From contig NGZR01000004.1 in the NCBI GenBank assembly GCA_002197995.1, positions 1,612,001 through 1,676,000 on the forward strand: 64,000 bases of DNA, given 5' to 3'. Below, in pieces: positions 23,061 through 34,639 of this stretch (position 1 is the first letter of the stretch; each line of letters opens with the position of its first letter). The notes under the pieces are model-generated. The model saw only the letters and a list, made by a program, of their open reading frames with translations, did no database searches and was not told where the DNA came from. The translations under genes and the position numbers were made by a program. This DNA is from Gaeumannomyces sp. JS-464. Its lineage: Eukaryota > Ascomycota > Sordariomycetes > Magnaporthales > Magnaporthaceae.

Positions 23061-24479
23061 AAACTGCTAACCCGGACGAATCTTTTATTAAACAGGTTTT
23101 AAAACGTCGTTTTAATACTAAAAGTTCTTCCCGCGACATGCTGTATAAAGGTTTTTAAAATAAAAAAAACTTAACCCCGTTAGCGTTTTTTTTAATTTTT
23201 ATTTTATGGTTTACACCCGGTTTATACGGGTTTAATTTATTTGCCTTTTGCTTTATAAACAACGGGAATAAATCGTAAAACTCCCGCGGAATAAACTTTC
23301 GTAATTAGGCTTTCGTTTTAAAAACCTTTTTTTCTAATGCTTTTTTAACGTCGGATATAAAAGCCGCAAAAATCGCAGCTCGCGTTGCGGGTTCCCTTTT
23401 TATAATCGCGATTAATTCGTAATACCGGGCGAACGTAACGACTTATATTTTTGCCATATTTCTTTCGGCTTTTTTTTTTCGCAACCGTTTTTTCGAAAGC
23501 AAATAGCGTATTTAAAAACGCGTTTTTCCCACCCATATTTTCGATTTATATAAAATGGATGCCGTTTAATAATGCATAAGCTATAGCTTTTTTAAAATAA
23601 ATCGTTAAGTAAAGCTTAGCATTATATAAACGTAAACCCTTTTTCCATACCGGTTTTTTTTTTTAAAAAAAAAAAAAAATTTCCCGAATTACTTTTTTTT
23701 TTCTTATAATGGTTTTTTTTTAACGTTTTTAGCGAAATCCGGTAAATAGGTAATTTTGTTTTAACGGCGGCGTTTTTACTAATAGCTGCGTAACATTCGC
23801 AACTTTCGTTTACAAATGCGTCGAACAATTTTATACTATTAACTATTGCTAAAATATATGTTAAATATGTTTTTTATACTTTTATCCGCATTTGTAAAAG
23901 CTATTAAAGCTTTTTTTTTAAAGCACGATTTTACTTTAGGGTTACTTTTTTTTTAGCTTTCGATTTTTCCCGTCGGCTTGTTTTTTCCTTTTAGTTAAAA
24001 AGGGAATTTTTTGCTATTAAAACCAGCCCCGCGAATGGCCGTTTTTTCGGCGTTTTTAAAACGGGTCGCCGGCTTATAAAAGCATTCCGTTTAGTAATGG
24101 TTATTTGCACCGCAGCGCAAATAGCGGCTTTGCTTTTAACAGCGGTTTTTTTCTTTTTAAAAAACCCATTAAGCTCGGCGAGGGCCGCTTTTTCGGGCTT
24201 TATTAGCTTTTTTTTCGGGCGCCCCCGCGGCCCCCGCGGTTTTTACGCCCCCGCCCGCCGACTTTTGCAACGTTTATTACCACGTCGCCGTTAAAATTTC
24301 GGGTAACGCTGTTATTAATGAAATTCGTTACGATAGCAACGGGTTTTCGAGCGGGATTAAATGGGTTGCCCGGTTAAAGGTTTTAGTTATACGTTGCTTT
24401 TATCCTCCTTTCCCTTTCCTTCGTTTTTAACGCTCCTTTTTTAGGTTTAAAAACTGCTAAATACGTTCCTATTTTATTG

Positions 24480-24680
24480 CTTAAACGTAAAGCTCGGCTA
24501 GGTATACGTATTATTCGTTTGGGAATTTAACAACCGCTAAAGCGTTTACAAAGCTGCGGTTAAAAAATCCTTTTAAAAAAACGAGCTTAAACTCGTTTTC
24601 CCAAATATCACTACCAGCCCGGCCTAATACGTCTTCGAACATTAAGCCGAATTCGTTAAAAAATTAGCCCTTTTTTTATT
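24480..24680 (-). pseudogene. Gag capsid region of Gypsy family 2
   Basis: The minus strand reads EFGLMFEDVLGRAGSDIWE followed by a VFLKGFFNR-like helix, matching the retrotransposon gag domain of fungal Gypsy elements (YGLLFEDVLRKAGSD type). Other gag parts up to about 25,500 are too degraded to outline. Confidence 0.5.
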
Positions 24681-25588
24681 TAAAAGCCCGCAGTTATATT
24701 TGCGTGGCCGTTTTATTTTAAACGGTGCTAAACGTGGAGTGAAATTTATCGATGTATTTCTTAAAGTTGTATTTCGCATTATTACTTTCCGTTTCGAAAA
24801 ACTGCTTTATTTGCTTTTTACGCGATTAAAAAAGCGTTTAATGGATTTCGTATTAGGTTTTTATATCGCTACTTAATAGCTTTTATTTTTTATCCATGTT
24901 AAATTTAAAAATCAGCTTTTTTATATAAAAATGGAATAAGGTTTACGTTCCGTTTTAAATATGCCATTTTTTTAGCTTTTTTTTATAGTTTTTATTTGGG
25001 TCGGGTTATTTGTTTTCGTCCACTTTTAAAATGTAAAACTCCTTTTCGGCTAAGCGATGCTTAGCAGTTATTACGGCTTTAACTAAAGCTATAATTGCTT
25101 GTTTTATGCTTTAAAATAGCGCCATTTAAAAAATTTCGCTAAGTGGGTTAAACGTTATAATATTCGTTATATCCTTTCTTCGATTCGGGGGGTTTTTTTT
25201 TAAAAACTTTAATTAGGCTTTTTTATTTCGCTCGGTTTCGAGCTTTTCGGCGGCGGTTGCTTTCGCTTTTAATTAAACGCTAACAATAACCTCGTCCTTT
25301 TTTTCCCGCTTGTTTTTCCTTTTCCGCTTATTTAAGCAAAGCTTAAAAAAAACGTCCTTTTATAGCGTGTTAAACTTTTTTTATAATTTCCTCGAGCTTT
25401 TGTTTGGCGTAATGGGAGCCGCTCGTGGATTAGCAGGAGTTGCTTCGCTCGACGAGTCGCTTTTTAGCGATTCGCTCCTCGTAAAGCTATCGTCGTTGGA
25501 AATTAAAAACGTTCGTAGTCGTTTTTCTTCGGTTAACGGCGGCGATATCCGCGCTCGCTTTTGCGTATTTCTTTTTAGTAGTTTGTAT

Positions 25589-25805
25589 TGTAAAGGCTTT
25601 ACAACGTAACGCACGTTTGTAAAAACCCTGCGTAAATTAACAAACTACGAAGGTTAAAAAGTGAAAAGGGCTATTTCGCAAATCCAAAAGCGGATCCGGT
25701 TATATATTAGCAGCGTAACTGGTGCGTTAGTGTGGCGCTTTCCGGTAAGCTATTAGCCACGGGCCGAAGCTCGTAGCTGCATTAATAAAAACCGACCTTT
25801 TAACA
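25589..25805 (-). repeat. 5' LTR of Gypsy family 2
   Basis: 217 bp, the partner of 17,758-17,974 in the same orientation. It is more AT-rich than its partner, with the differences mostly transitions. Confidence 0.8.
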
Positions 25806-26479
25806 TTTTTAAATAATTACAAAACGCTGTAATAAGCGAATTAATATTAGCATTTTTAAACTTAAAAAACCCTTTTAAACTTGAAATTAACGCGTCGAAT
25901 TACGCGATTAACGTACAATTTAAACAGCGAAACGATTAAAAATTGTTGCACTTTTACGCGTTTTTTTTTTACAAAAGTTAAACGGATTTAAATTAAATTA
26001 CTAAATTTATAACAAAAAACTTTTAGCAATTATCCGAGCGTTTAAAAAATAGCGACCACACTTTTATAAAGCGAAGCATTAAGTTATAATATACACGGAT
26101 TATAAAAACCTAACACACTTTACTATAAGCAAAAACTTAAACAAGCGATAAGTGCGTTGGAGTAAGTTTTTGCAAAACTACGATATCCGGATTAAGTATT
26201 AGAAAAGGTTAAAAAACGGCCGGGCGAACGCTTTAAGCCGACGACCAAACCATTAAGTCGCAATACCTAAAAAAATACGAATAATTTTAACGGAAAAACC
26301 GAACGGATTTTTAATTTTATTGTAAAAGATGCTCGTTAAAACGGTTTAATAAAAGAAAGTTTAAACCCTTAAAAAAATTTAACAGGTTTACAACCAGTTG
26401 GCATATGGTTATTAAAGCGTAATTAAAACGTGAAAACGGTTATAATAGCATTATAAATTCGCGGAAACTTAAGCCGAAG

Positions 26480-26920
26480 TATAAAACGCAATATAAAATT
26501 GCGAGGATTGCGTAAAAAACAAAGCTAACAGGTATAAACCTTACGGGTTTTTGCAACCTTTGCTAGCGTTTAACAAAGCGTAATAAAAAGTTACTTTAAA
26601 TTTCGTTATTAAGCTTTTTCAATTTAAAAAACCTATAATTGGAGTTAAATATAATAGCGTATTAATAGTAATAAACAAGCTTATTAAATATGCTTTATTT
26701 TTACCATATAAAGAAAGCAGCGACGTTATAAAGCTAACGTACGTTTTTATTAAACACGTAATAGCGGAACACGGTACGTCGAACCGTTTAATTACGGATA
26801 AAAACAAGCTATTTACAAGCAGATTTTAAAAAAAGCTTACGAACAGGTTAAAAGCGGAGCACTTGTTATTTACAACTTACCACTTTTAAACAAATGGATA
26901 AACAAAACGAACGAATTAAA
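26480..26920 (+). pseudogene. Integrase of chromodomain Gypsy, plus-strand copy
   Basis: Reads CEDCVKNKANRYKPYGFLQP (CxxC intact), then TLNFVIKL where relatives have MDFV (catalytic Asp to Asn), and ITDKNKLFTS with the second catalytic Asp kept. TGG codons have become stops in several places, consistent with RIP. Confidence 0.7.
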
Positions 26921-27448
26921 CTATAAAACAGTATTATGTTATTACGTTAACTATAAACAAAACGATTAGGTATAATTATTTCCTATAGCTTAATTCGCTT
27001 ATAATAACTTTATTTACGAAATATAAAAATTATACCGTTTTATACGAACTACGGGTTTACGCTTACGGCGTATAAAAAACCTAAGGTAGGAAAACATGCT
27101 TTAGCAGCGGAAATACAAGTAATAAAGCTTATTAAACTGTTTAAACACTTTCAAACAAAGCTAAAAAAGCTACGGCACCGTATAACTACTTAAGCAAATA
27201 AAAAAAAATGTCGAAAAACCGACTTTTAAAAAGGGAAATAGCGTTTTTTTCGACGCAATATTAAAACAAAACGACCAAACGATAAGCTAAACCATAAAAA
27301 ATTGGGACTTTTTAAAATGCTAAAAAAAGTTTTAAATGTAAATTATAAACTCCGATTACTACTAATTATAAAATCCCACTCGGTTTTTTAAGTTTTTTTA
27401 CTCGAATTAGCACCATTTAGTTTAAAAACAAACGAATTAATAAAAGCC

Positions 27449-27610
27449 GAGCTGGAAAACGAGTACGAAATCGAAAAAACTTTAAATTATAAGCTAAAAA
27501 ACAGGCTTAAAAAGTACCTAATTAAATGGAAAAAGTACGGTTATAAGGAAAACACGTGGGAAAAAGCAACGAACTTTAAACATTGCTAGGAATTCCTTAA
27601 AAAGTACTAA
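27449..27610 (+). pseudogene. Chromodomain at the integrase C-terminus
   Basis: The 54 codons read NEYEIEKTLNY, LKKYLIKWKKYGYKENTWE and then an EFLKKY end, the chromodomain pattern (YEVExIL, YLVKWKGY, NTWEP). One internal TAG stop is present. In chromoviruses this domain directs integration to heterochromatin marked by H3K9 methylation. Confidence 0.75.
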
Positions 27611-28369
27611 CGGCAAGTGCTATAAAAAAAAGTTAGCATAAACAGCTTAAACCGGAACGCTTTAAACTAAACGAGGGACATTTATAACGATATAACCCAC
27701 CGGAGTTAAGCAAAGCCAAAAGGTTAAAGTTAAAAGTGGCTTTAAAACCGGCCCAGTCCGGGGATAACGGAGGAAACTCGAAAGCGAGCGAATTTAAAAA
27801 CGCGGCGGGAGCTTGCTCGGCTTCCTTTTCGGCTTCCTCTCGTTCCACCCGTTCCAATTCCTCCACAAAGTTAATACCACGGCGAATCGCTCGTGTAAGC
27901 TTTTTACGCTATTGTTTTTTTTGCTTTAGCAAACGGTCGATTTTCGTAAAAAAAAAAAAGCCCGCAGTTCCGCTTCCGCAGCCGCTAATTCCTCCTCGAA
28001 ACGAAAGCGCTGGGTATTAAAATAACGGAAGTGTTTTAAAGCAAAGCTTAGGATGTCGCATTGGGAGCGGCTTTAATAAACACACCTTTTACAGCGAAAG
28101 CAGTCGTCGAGGGACGCTTTGCAATAACTAAACCCGTTAACCTTACAGTTGGAGCAAAAAAGCATATTAACCGAAAAATAAAAAATAAAAAAGAGAAAGT
28201 TATCGCGTTTAACGGTTAAGCGCGTAAGCTTTCGTTTTTATACCCGACTAGACATTTTGTTAAAAGAAAAGGGGATGGATGGATAGTAAGGAAGGAAAGT
28301 ACTTACCAATTGGCAAAAGAAAAGGAAAAAAACGTAGTTAAAAGGATTTAGTTAAGGAAAAAAAACCTA

Positions 28370-28855
28370 ATATTACGACCAGCATGTACAAAAGCAGGCG
28401 TGCAAGCGGGGCGGGGCATTCGGACTTAAAAAGGAGGCTAAAACAACCCCACTAGGGCCGAGTTACGTGCTTAACGAGGGGGGGGGGGGGTAAAAATATG
28501 TAAGTTATAAATATAACTAATATATCCAGCACCACTTTTAAGGATATGTAAGTTATAAATATAGCTAACATATTTAGCACCACTTCCGGGGATATAAAAG
28601 CTATAAATATAGCTTATATATTTAGCAATCCGAAAAAAGTAAACGGATTATAAAAAGCATAGATTCCTTTTTATACCAAATAGTTTTAATTAAAGCTTCG
28701 GTATTAGTTAACCTAAGTTAGCTCCCAAATATCCCTTAAAACAAGCAATTAAATTGTCCTTTTAGTTACGTGTTCCTTTTATAACCCGATTTAACAGTAC
28801 TATCCTATCCGGCTTTAAAGTGCTTTACTTTAAAAGCAAAACCCTAATTGTAACA
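28370..28855 (+). repeat. 3' LTR of chromodomain Gypsy, plus-strand copy
   Basis: Begins TATTACGACCAG and ends AATTGTAACA, matching the reverse complement of the LTRs at 43,004-43,451 and 49,655-50,104. The middle differs by holding a 48-bp tandem repeat. It marks the 3' end of the element. Confidence 0.75.
28497..28630 (+). repeat. Three 48-bp tandem units inside the LTR
   Basis: Units start at 28,497, 28,545 and 28,593, each beginning TAT.TAAG.TATAAATATA and containing a TTTAGCA block. They sit where the other LTR copies have short ATGTTTAATATAAACATATTAA repeats, suggesting a fast-changing LTR centre. Confidence 0.7.
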
Positions 28856-28879
28856 CTTTGCTTTACGAAAGCACTTTTC

Positions 28880-29620
28880 TAGGGAGTTGCCCGTTACGCA
28901 AATGCTTATATTATCCGCGTATCCGTATTTAACCGCTTTCGCTTTAGGTAGGATTTCGGCCATATATAGCATAAAAAGCACTGGTAAAGCCGGTAACCCT
29001 TAGGGTAATCCGCAGTCCGGGGAAAAAGGGGGCGCTGTAACGTCCTCCAAACGCATTTTAACCAGTTTGCCGCTTACGAAAAATAATACTTATCGTATTA
29101 ACGTTAAGTTTTACCCTTGTTTTAAAAGCTTTTAAAAAGCTTTTAACGGAGTACGGCGTTAAAAGCCCTTTATATATCCATAGTAATAAAGGCAGCCGTT
29201 TTGTAATTTTAAAATGCGCGTTCCACTTCGTAAGCCACGCATACCGTTAAATCGGTGGCAGCGTTTTTAAAGGTGGCCCTAGCGTGTTATAGCGCTATTA
29301 GCTCGTGCTACAGCGCGAGGAAGGCCATTCGCGAGGCTATTAAACGTTTTAACCCCTTCCTTAAGCACGGTAGTAAAGCTATTGGGCGGTAAGACTTCGG
29401 GTCGGTTATATTCGATTTGTTTAGCTTTTTAAGCATTACCACCTCCGCGATACGGAAAAGGGCCGCGTAATGCCCAGCCTTAAGGCATGCCTCGAATAAA
29501 GCCCTAACGTATTCCCTTATTGCCGGCCATGCCGCTGTAAGCAACTTAACCAATAAGGAATTTACGCTCGAGGCCGTGTTTACCGTGCCCACAATGTACT
29601 TCCGGCACTTTTCCAAAGGG
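28880..29620 (-). pseudogene. LINE copy A reverse transcriptase
   Basis: An open segment at 29,308-29,616 reads AEVVMLKKLNKSNITDPKSY and then RPIALLPCL, the start of the Tad-clade reverse transcriptase (VVxLxKPxKxDxxxxxSYRPIxLL). The active-site box at 28,910-28,921 reads YADN rather than YADD, so the second catalytic aspartate is lost by a G-to-A change after T. Confidence 0.75.
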
Positions 29621-29989
29621 ACGTGGGGGTTTTATAAAAGTTATGCGGTTTTTTAAAAAGCCTTTTGTTATAGCGGGTTCTTTTGTAAGTCGTTTTTTAC
29701 CGTAAACCTACAAAAGATCTTTTGGCTTAACGTTTTCGCTTTATCCTTTAGCGCTACGATAACCTCCCCGTTAATATTTAAAAGGGAAAGCCGTATAACG
29801 GGCGTATGTTTATGCCATTTTACAGCACGGTATAACGCTGTTGGGGAATTAATTTCTTTTAGCACGTTTGCTTAATGCTATTTTTTAACCGCCCGGACCG
29901 TAGCTTTTAAAGCGTGTGCTTCCGCCGTATAAAGGCCGCCGTTTGCTATAGTTTTGCAAGGTTCCGTTATGCATTAACGCACTTTTCGT

Positions 29990-30750
29990 TCCGTTAAAGT
30001 TAGCTTTTTCTTTTAACTGTAAGCTTTTAGCCAAAGGTAACCAGCGCACTTTTTAATAAGTTTATTAGTGCTTCGGCTGTTTTATCCAGGTAATCCGCAA
30101 GGTGCAAGCCTTCGAGTAGTGGCAGGCCGCCGAACCCGGTTGCTACCGCGTTTGCAAAAACTAAAAGTTTGCCGTCGGGTAACGTTATACGCCAGCAGTT
30201 CGGAACGGCGATATTAAAGTTAGGAAATTCAATCCGTATTATGTAATAATCCGAATTGGTTGCTAATGCCGGGTTAATTCCCGCTATTACTAACGGGGCG
30301 TTAAAAAAGGTAAGGTTTAAAACACCCCCTTTATCGTGCGTAGGTTAGCCTGGCTCGGTAAGTAGGAAAAGGTTATAAGTATTAACTTATTAGGTTATAT
30401 CCTGGCTTTTATTCCTATTACTTCGAACCGGGTTTTAAGCTGGGAACGATGCATTAAAGTCCCCGGTAACGATACATTTTGTCGTTAAACGCTAACGTAA
30501 AAGCAAATTTAACGAGGGTTTTAACGAATCTATTAAAAAGCTTATACACGTTAACAAAGGTGTACCCGGTGGTAATAAACCATAGTATATCCCGTGTTAC
30601 TTACCGGCCGGTCCGCTATTAGCCGAAGCTTTAAGTCCTTTCGTACGTAGGTTATTACTTTAGGCTTGGTTTGGTAATCGTGCTAGCTATTTACCGTGGT
30701 AAATAGTTCGTACGACGGGTGGGTGCATAGCATAAGCTTTTTTTCCCAAG
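29990..30750 (-). pseudogene. LINE copy A endonuclease (exonuclease/endonuclease/phosphatase fold)
   Basis: CIVTGDFNA is read at about 30,450-30,475, followed by LLTEPGxPTHDKGGVLNLTF. These are the GDFN and late histidine-containing regions of LINE AP endonucleases. The frame is interrupted by RIP-type stops. Confidence 0.7.
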
Positions 30751-31149
30751 CGTAAAAAGGCTTTTGCATTAAAACCACGTCGATTTTTTAGCCCCAGCAT
30801 AGCTAAAGCAAAGTAGCCGCCGCCGCTTAATTACGCCGGACGTTTGCTTAAGCGGCGGTTAAAACCCGGCGGCGTTTAGGGCGGGGGCCTTGGGCGCTGC
30901 AAAGCCTTATTACCACACGCTTTCCTTTAGTTAGCTATCGGTATAAGTAAAAGTGGCGGTGGTAAATTGGAGGTTTTGGTTTTAAAGTTGTTAGCTTTAG
31001 GGCTGTTAACTTTGGGGCTGTTAGTTTTAGGGCTGTTAGCCGGCGGGTGCGGCGGCCTTTTCCAGGGGGTTTTCGGTTATATCGATAACCTCCTCGGGCT
31101 CGGGAAGGTCCAATTCCATATTTGTTAACACTTCGTATTAGTTATTAAA

Positions 31150-32000
31150 GTAAACCTTAGGTCGTTTTGCGAGGTGCTTTTCCTTGCCAGCCATAAAGGC
31201 TAAGCTTTTAGGGGCCGGCGGACTTGCCGGGTTTGCCACGGCAGCGGGGGTGGCGGCGGCCACGGGGGTGGCGGAGATAACGGCGTTAGCAGTACTACCA
31301 GCGGCCGCGGTAATAGTGGTGGCGGTGTTAAAGCCCGCCGTTAGGTTAGCAATTACAGCGGAGTTGCCCGTAATAGCAGCGGTTGCGGGAGGGGTATTAG
31401 CGGTGGCAGCGGCAGCGGTAGCGGCGGCGGCGGCGGCCTCCGCCGCCCGGTACGCTTACGCGCCTAACTTTTTAACAGCACCTTTTTCCCCGTGGGTTAA
31501 GCGCTTTAGCACTCCGTTTACCCGTACCGGCTTTATAAAGCAGTTCGAATGGTCGGCTAAGTACGGGCCCGAGCAGTTTATGCATTGCGGGGGGGGCCGT
31601 ATACAGCTGTACATAGCGGTCGTCGTTTATTTTCCCGCATTGGATGCATTTTTCGGCCCGGGCACAGTTGCGGGCTACGTAAAAGCCGTGGCAGCCGGGG
31701 GTGTGTTATGTAACCGGCGAGTGGCGTTTAATGCAACGCGAAAAAAAAGTGATTTCTTAAAGCTTAAACCCGGCCACATGCGTATAAAAGGATATAATTT
31801 ACGATATACGCCCTTAGTAATTTGCGCCGGCCCCGGAAAGCTTAACGCTTACCGGTTTAATTCCTGTTTAAGCTTCCACCTCCTCCCAAACCAATTTTTC
31901 TGTTATTGGGATTCCTTATTTAAAGCCGTTTACTAAAGTGGTTAGGCAGCTGGAAACGATATAGTTAAGCTAACGTTTAGGCTTTTTTTCGGCGTTATAA
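31150..32000 (-). pseudogene. LINE copy A ORF1 (gag-like, zinc knuckles)
   Basis: The minus strand reads CHGFYVARNCARAEKCIQCG near 31,640-31,710 and CINCSGPYLADHS near 31,540-31,590, the CCHC zinc-knuckle cluster at the C-terminus of Tad-type ORF1. An Ala/Thr-rich tail runs to about 31,180. The strong open frame on the plus strand here is an antisense artefact of this GC-rich tail. Confidence 0.65.
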
Positions 32001-32204
32001 AAGCGGCCCAGCTCCAAGCGGTGCTGGAAAAGCCGGTTTTCCGGAATTTTAATTAAAATTCGGACGTCGGCTTTAAAGCCAGCTGGTTAACGGGTCGCCC
32101 GGGGTGCCCGAGGCGTATAAGGTGCACGGCCTCGTAAGGCTTATGCGGATTGTTAAAGCTGTTAATAGCCCGCCCGGGCTACCGACGCGTAAGTAAGTAA
32201 GTAA

Positions 32205-32963
32205 GTATATTTAACGTTAGTAAGTTGGGATTTACCAGTCCCTGCCTCCCAAAGGGCATATAACGTGCTAGCGCTACCTAAGCTAAAACATTAGGCTATA
32301 TGTTGCTATCCGGCGGCTAGCAGAATTAAACCCGAAAGCATACGGAAGTCGGGCCGCGTTCCGGCGTTCTTTGTTAGTAAGCGGGCAATCGGCGGTAAGG
32401 CGTATGTAAATACGCCAGGGCGTTGTAAGGCGCTGCGGGTGGTAGTAGTGCGTTCGGCCGGCGAGTATGCCGATAAAAAAGTGGGGCCGGGGTTTAGGCT
32501 GGAAGGTTTTTAAAACCCCTAAAGCCCGGCCGGAAGTGCGGGGGACTAACGAGCTTACTATTAGTCCTGGTAAAAAAAAGAGAAAAAAGAAAAAAAGTAT
32601 ATTTAACGTTAGTAAGTCGGGATTTACCAGTCCCTACCTTTTAAGGGGCATATAACGTGCTAGCGTTACTTAAGCTAAACATTAAGCTATATGTTGCTAT
32701 CCGGCGGTTAGTAAAATTAAACCCGAAAATATACGGAGGTTAGGCCGCGTTCCGGCGCTTTTTGTTAATAAGCGGGCAATCGGCGGTAAGGCGTATATAT
32801 ATACGCTAGGGCGTTATAAAGCGTTGCGGGTAGTAATAATGCGTTCGGCCGGCGAGTATGCCGATAAAAAGGTAAGGCCGGGGTTTAGGCTGGAAGGTTT
32901 TCGGAATTTTTAAAGCCCGGCCGGAAGTGCGGGGGATTAATAAGCCTACTATTAATCCTAGTG
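32205..32963 (-). repeat. Two tandem about 370-bp LINE 5' monomers, 392 bp apart
   Basis: Blocks 32,205-32,572 and 32,597-32,963 match along their length (shared ATTTACCAGTCCCT, GCATATAACGTGCTAGCG, GCGTTCGGCCGGCGAGTATG). The second is more AT-rich by transitions. A pure (AAGT)n tract precedes the first and an A-rich tract the second. By position they are 5' untranslated monomers. Confidence 0.8.
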
Positions 32964-33199
32964 GTACAAAGGAAAAAGGTAAAAGGTGTAGGAAAACAAG
33001 AAAAGGGATATATGCGGGCTTTTTAGGCCTTATTATTATCGTCCAGCGATAAGGTAATAATTGGTAGTTTCGGCGAACGAAGCAAAAAGGAAAGGCTTTT
33101 AAAATAGCCGTTTTTAATACCCGGGCCTATTAAAAGCCGGGGAAAGGTCCGCTATAAGCCATTTGTTTTTTACCGCTTTAGCCAGTTTGCAAAACACAA

Positions 33200-33760
33200 A
33201 GTGAAAAGGGGATTTATTTCGCCCACAGCGGTACGGGTTATCGTCCTCGTATCCGAATTTTCGGTGGTACTAGTTAAAGTCCTCGTAGCTGGTGCGTGCG
33301 GCTATTAGCCTTTGTAATACGGAGCGGTGTAATTGCAAAGCTTCGGGCGTACGCTGCGGGGCCGGCGGGAAGCTTATAACCTTATACCGTACTGGAAGGT
33401 TGTTTACGAACCACGCGTTGCAGGCGTCCCGGGCTATTTTCCGGGTTAAAGCTTTTACTCCGGCCACCGTTGGTTTAAAATGTTGGGGTATCGGCAAAAC
33501 TAATCCCAACTTTGCTTTGGTATCGGCCTTTTCGTTTCCGGGAATTCCCGTATGGCCCGAGGATTATCGAACGTGGATTTAATACTTATTTATAAAGTAA
33601 TAAACTTTTTTAAAAGCCTTTTAAAAGCTATTAAGCGCCGTGCTTAAAAAGCCGTTAGCCGCTAAAGTGTTATCGAAGCACAAGTGGAAAGTGCAGTTGC
33701 GAAAGCTCCAAACGGCTTTACGAAAGCCCATTCGGGCCCTTTTCGCCTCGCCGTCGAATA
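33200..33760 (-). pseudogene. LINE copy B RNase H and C-terminal domain
   Basis: LCFDNTLAANGF near 33,640-33,690 matches the RNase H CLDNxxAxxG motif. 33,270-33,509 reads an RKIARDACNAWF ... YKVISFPPAP ... LIAARTSYEDF segment typical of the C-terminal part of fungal LINE ORF2, followed by a Cys-containing tail near 33,200. Confidence 0.65.
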
Positions 33761-34639
33761 CTTCCGCCGGGTGCGCTAACCGGCCGTGCCCGGAAAGTTT
33801 GCGTTAACCGGTTTGGTATATTACCTAGCCGTATTTAACTGCCCCGTTTTTTGCTTTAAACCCGTCGCTATATATTATAACGTTAGTGGGTGAAAAGGTG
33901 CGAAGCTACGCCGTAAATGCTTTAACGGCTGCCTTTTTTTCTTAGGTGGCCGCCGTAAACCTCGTATATTTATTAGGGAAGTAGGCCGGGCGGGTGCAAG
34001 CCGAAAGGAGTTCGGCCGTCCTTTGCAACAAAGTCGTATGCTTGCCGGGCAAGCCTGCCTTGGGCTTTCGGGCGTTAAAAGCCGGCTTAGCCGCTGCGGT
34101 TAAGGGGTGATTTTTTAGTACCGTATTTATACGGGCCGCAAAACGGAAGCGGGCTTGTTCCAAAAGCGCTTAGGCGTTTGGAATGCCGGATTCGTAATGC
34201 AAGGCGTTTATCGGTGCGGTTTTCCAAGCCGGAACCACTGCCCGAAAGGACGCGGTTAAAGCTTTATTTACCCGTTCGATTAAATGGCTTTAGCGGATAA
34301 ATTGCTATTGTACCGGTTTGTACGGGTGTGGTTTGGTTTTGCCTTTATACCACATTTCGGCCCCGTATAAAGCCGTAGGGATTATAACCGTTATAACGGC
34401 TTTATGTACCAAATATGCCGGTATCCCCCTTATCGAGTTCGTAAGCCTCCGGAGGTGGTTAGTAACGCTTTAAGCTTTTACAGCTTTATTATCGACGTGG
34501 GTTTTAAAATTAAGCCGTTAGTTAAAAAAAACCTTTAACCACCGTAAAGCTTTCGTAGCTTATTATATGGTAAAACTTTCCGCCGTAACCGCTAGGGTTA
34601 TAGGATTTTTCCGTTTAAAAAAATGCATAAGTTTACATT

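Larger units (their letters stand above)
17758..25805 (-). mobile_element. RIPed Ty3/Gypsy retrotransposon (family 2) with paired LTRs
   Basis: The two 217-bp LTRs are collinear over their full length, starting TGTAAAGG and ending TTTTAACA. The internal order on the minus strand is gag (about 24,480-24,680), reverse transcriptase (22,560-23,060), RNase H (about 22,230-22,300) and integrase (about 20,600-21,460), which is Ty3/Gypsy order. Every domain is crossed by stop codons of RIP type. The 5-bp flanks (gaaag and ttttt) do not form a clear target duplication. About 2.4 kb between integrase and the 3' LTR (17,975-20,400) is not assigned. The LTR pairing is strong; the exact ends are inferred from the TG...CA rule. 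Confidence 0.8.
25806..28855 (+). mobile_element. 3' part of a chromodomain Gypsy retrotransposon (family 1)
   Basis: The plus strand carries RNase H remnants (about 26,050-26,250), integrase (26,480-26,920), a chromodomain (27,449-27,610), a 3' region homologous to 43,450-44,000, and a 3' LTR (28,370-28,855). It belongs to the same family as the minus-strand element at 43,004-50,104. Reverse transcriptase and the 5' half are missing: the fragment begins exactly where the family 2 LTR ends, so family 2 inserted into it or recombined with it. Confidence 0.75.
28856..33000 (-). mobile_element. Tad-like LINE, copy A, 3' part missing
   Basis: The minus-strand order is a 5' region with tandem monomers (32,205-32,963), ORF1 with zinc knuckles (about 31,150-32,000), an AP-type endonuclease (about 29,990-30,750) and reverse transcriptase (28,880-29,620). 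The RNase H and 3' tail seen in copy B are absent because the sequence meets the Gypsy LTR end at 28,855. RIP is moderate; some frames remain open for 100 codons. Confidence 0.75.

Noticed and set aside
24097..24294. Plus-strand open frame with an Arg/Pro-rich end
   Set aside because: It is antisense within the gag region of the minus-strand Gypsy; no family resemblance.
28497..28630. Regularly spaced 48-bp repeats as a CRISPR-like array
   Set aside because: The repeats are directly adjacent with no unique spacers, lie inside an LTR, and the organism is a eukaryote.
31184..31936. Plus-strand open frame of 250 codons, very Ala/Val-rich
   Set aside because: It is the antisense of the GC-rich LINE ORF1 tail and zinc knuckles, which read correctly on the minus strand; the homologous spot in copy B (36,969-37,377) behaves the same way.
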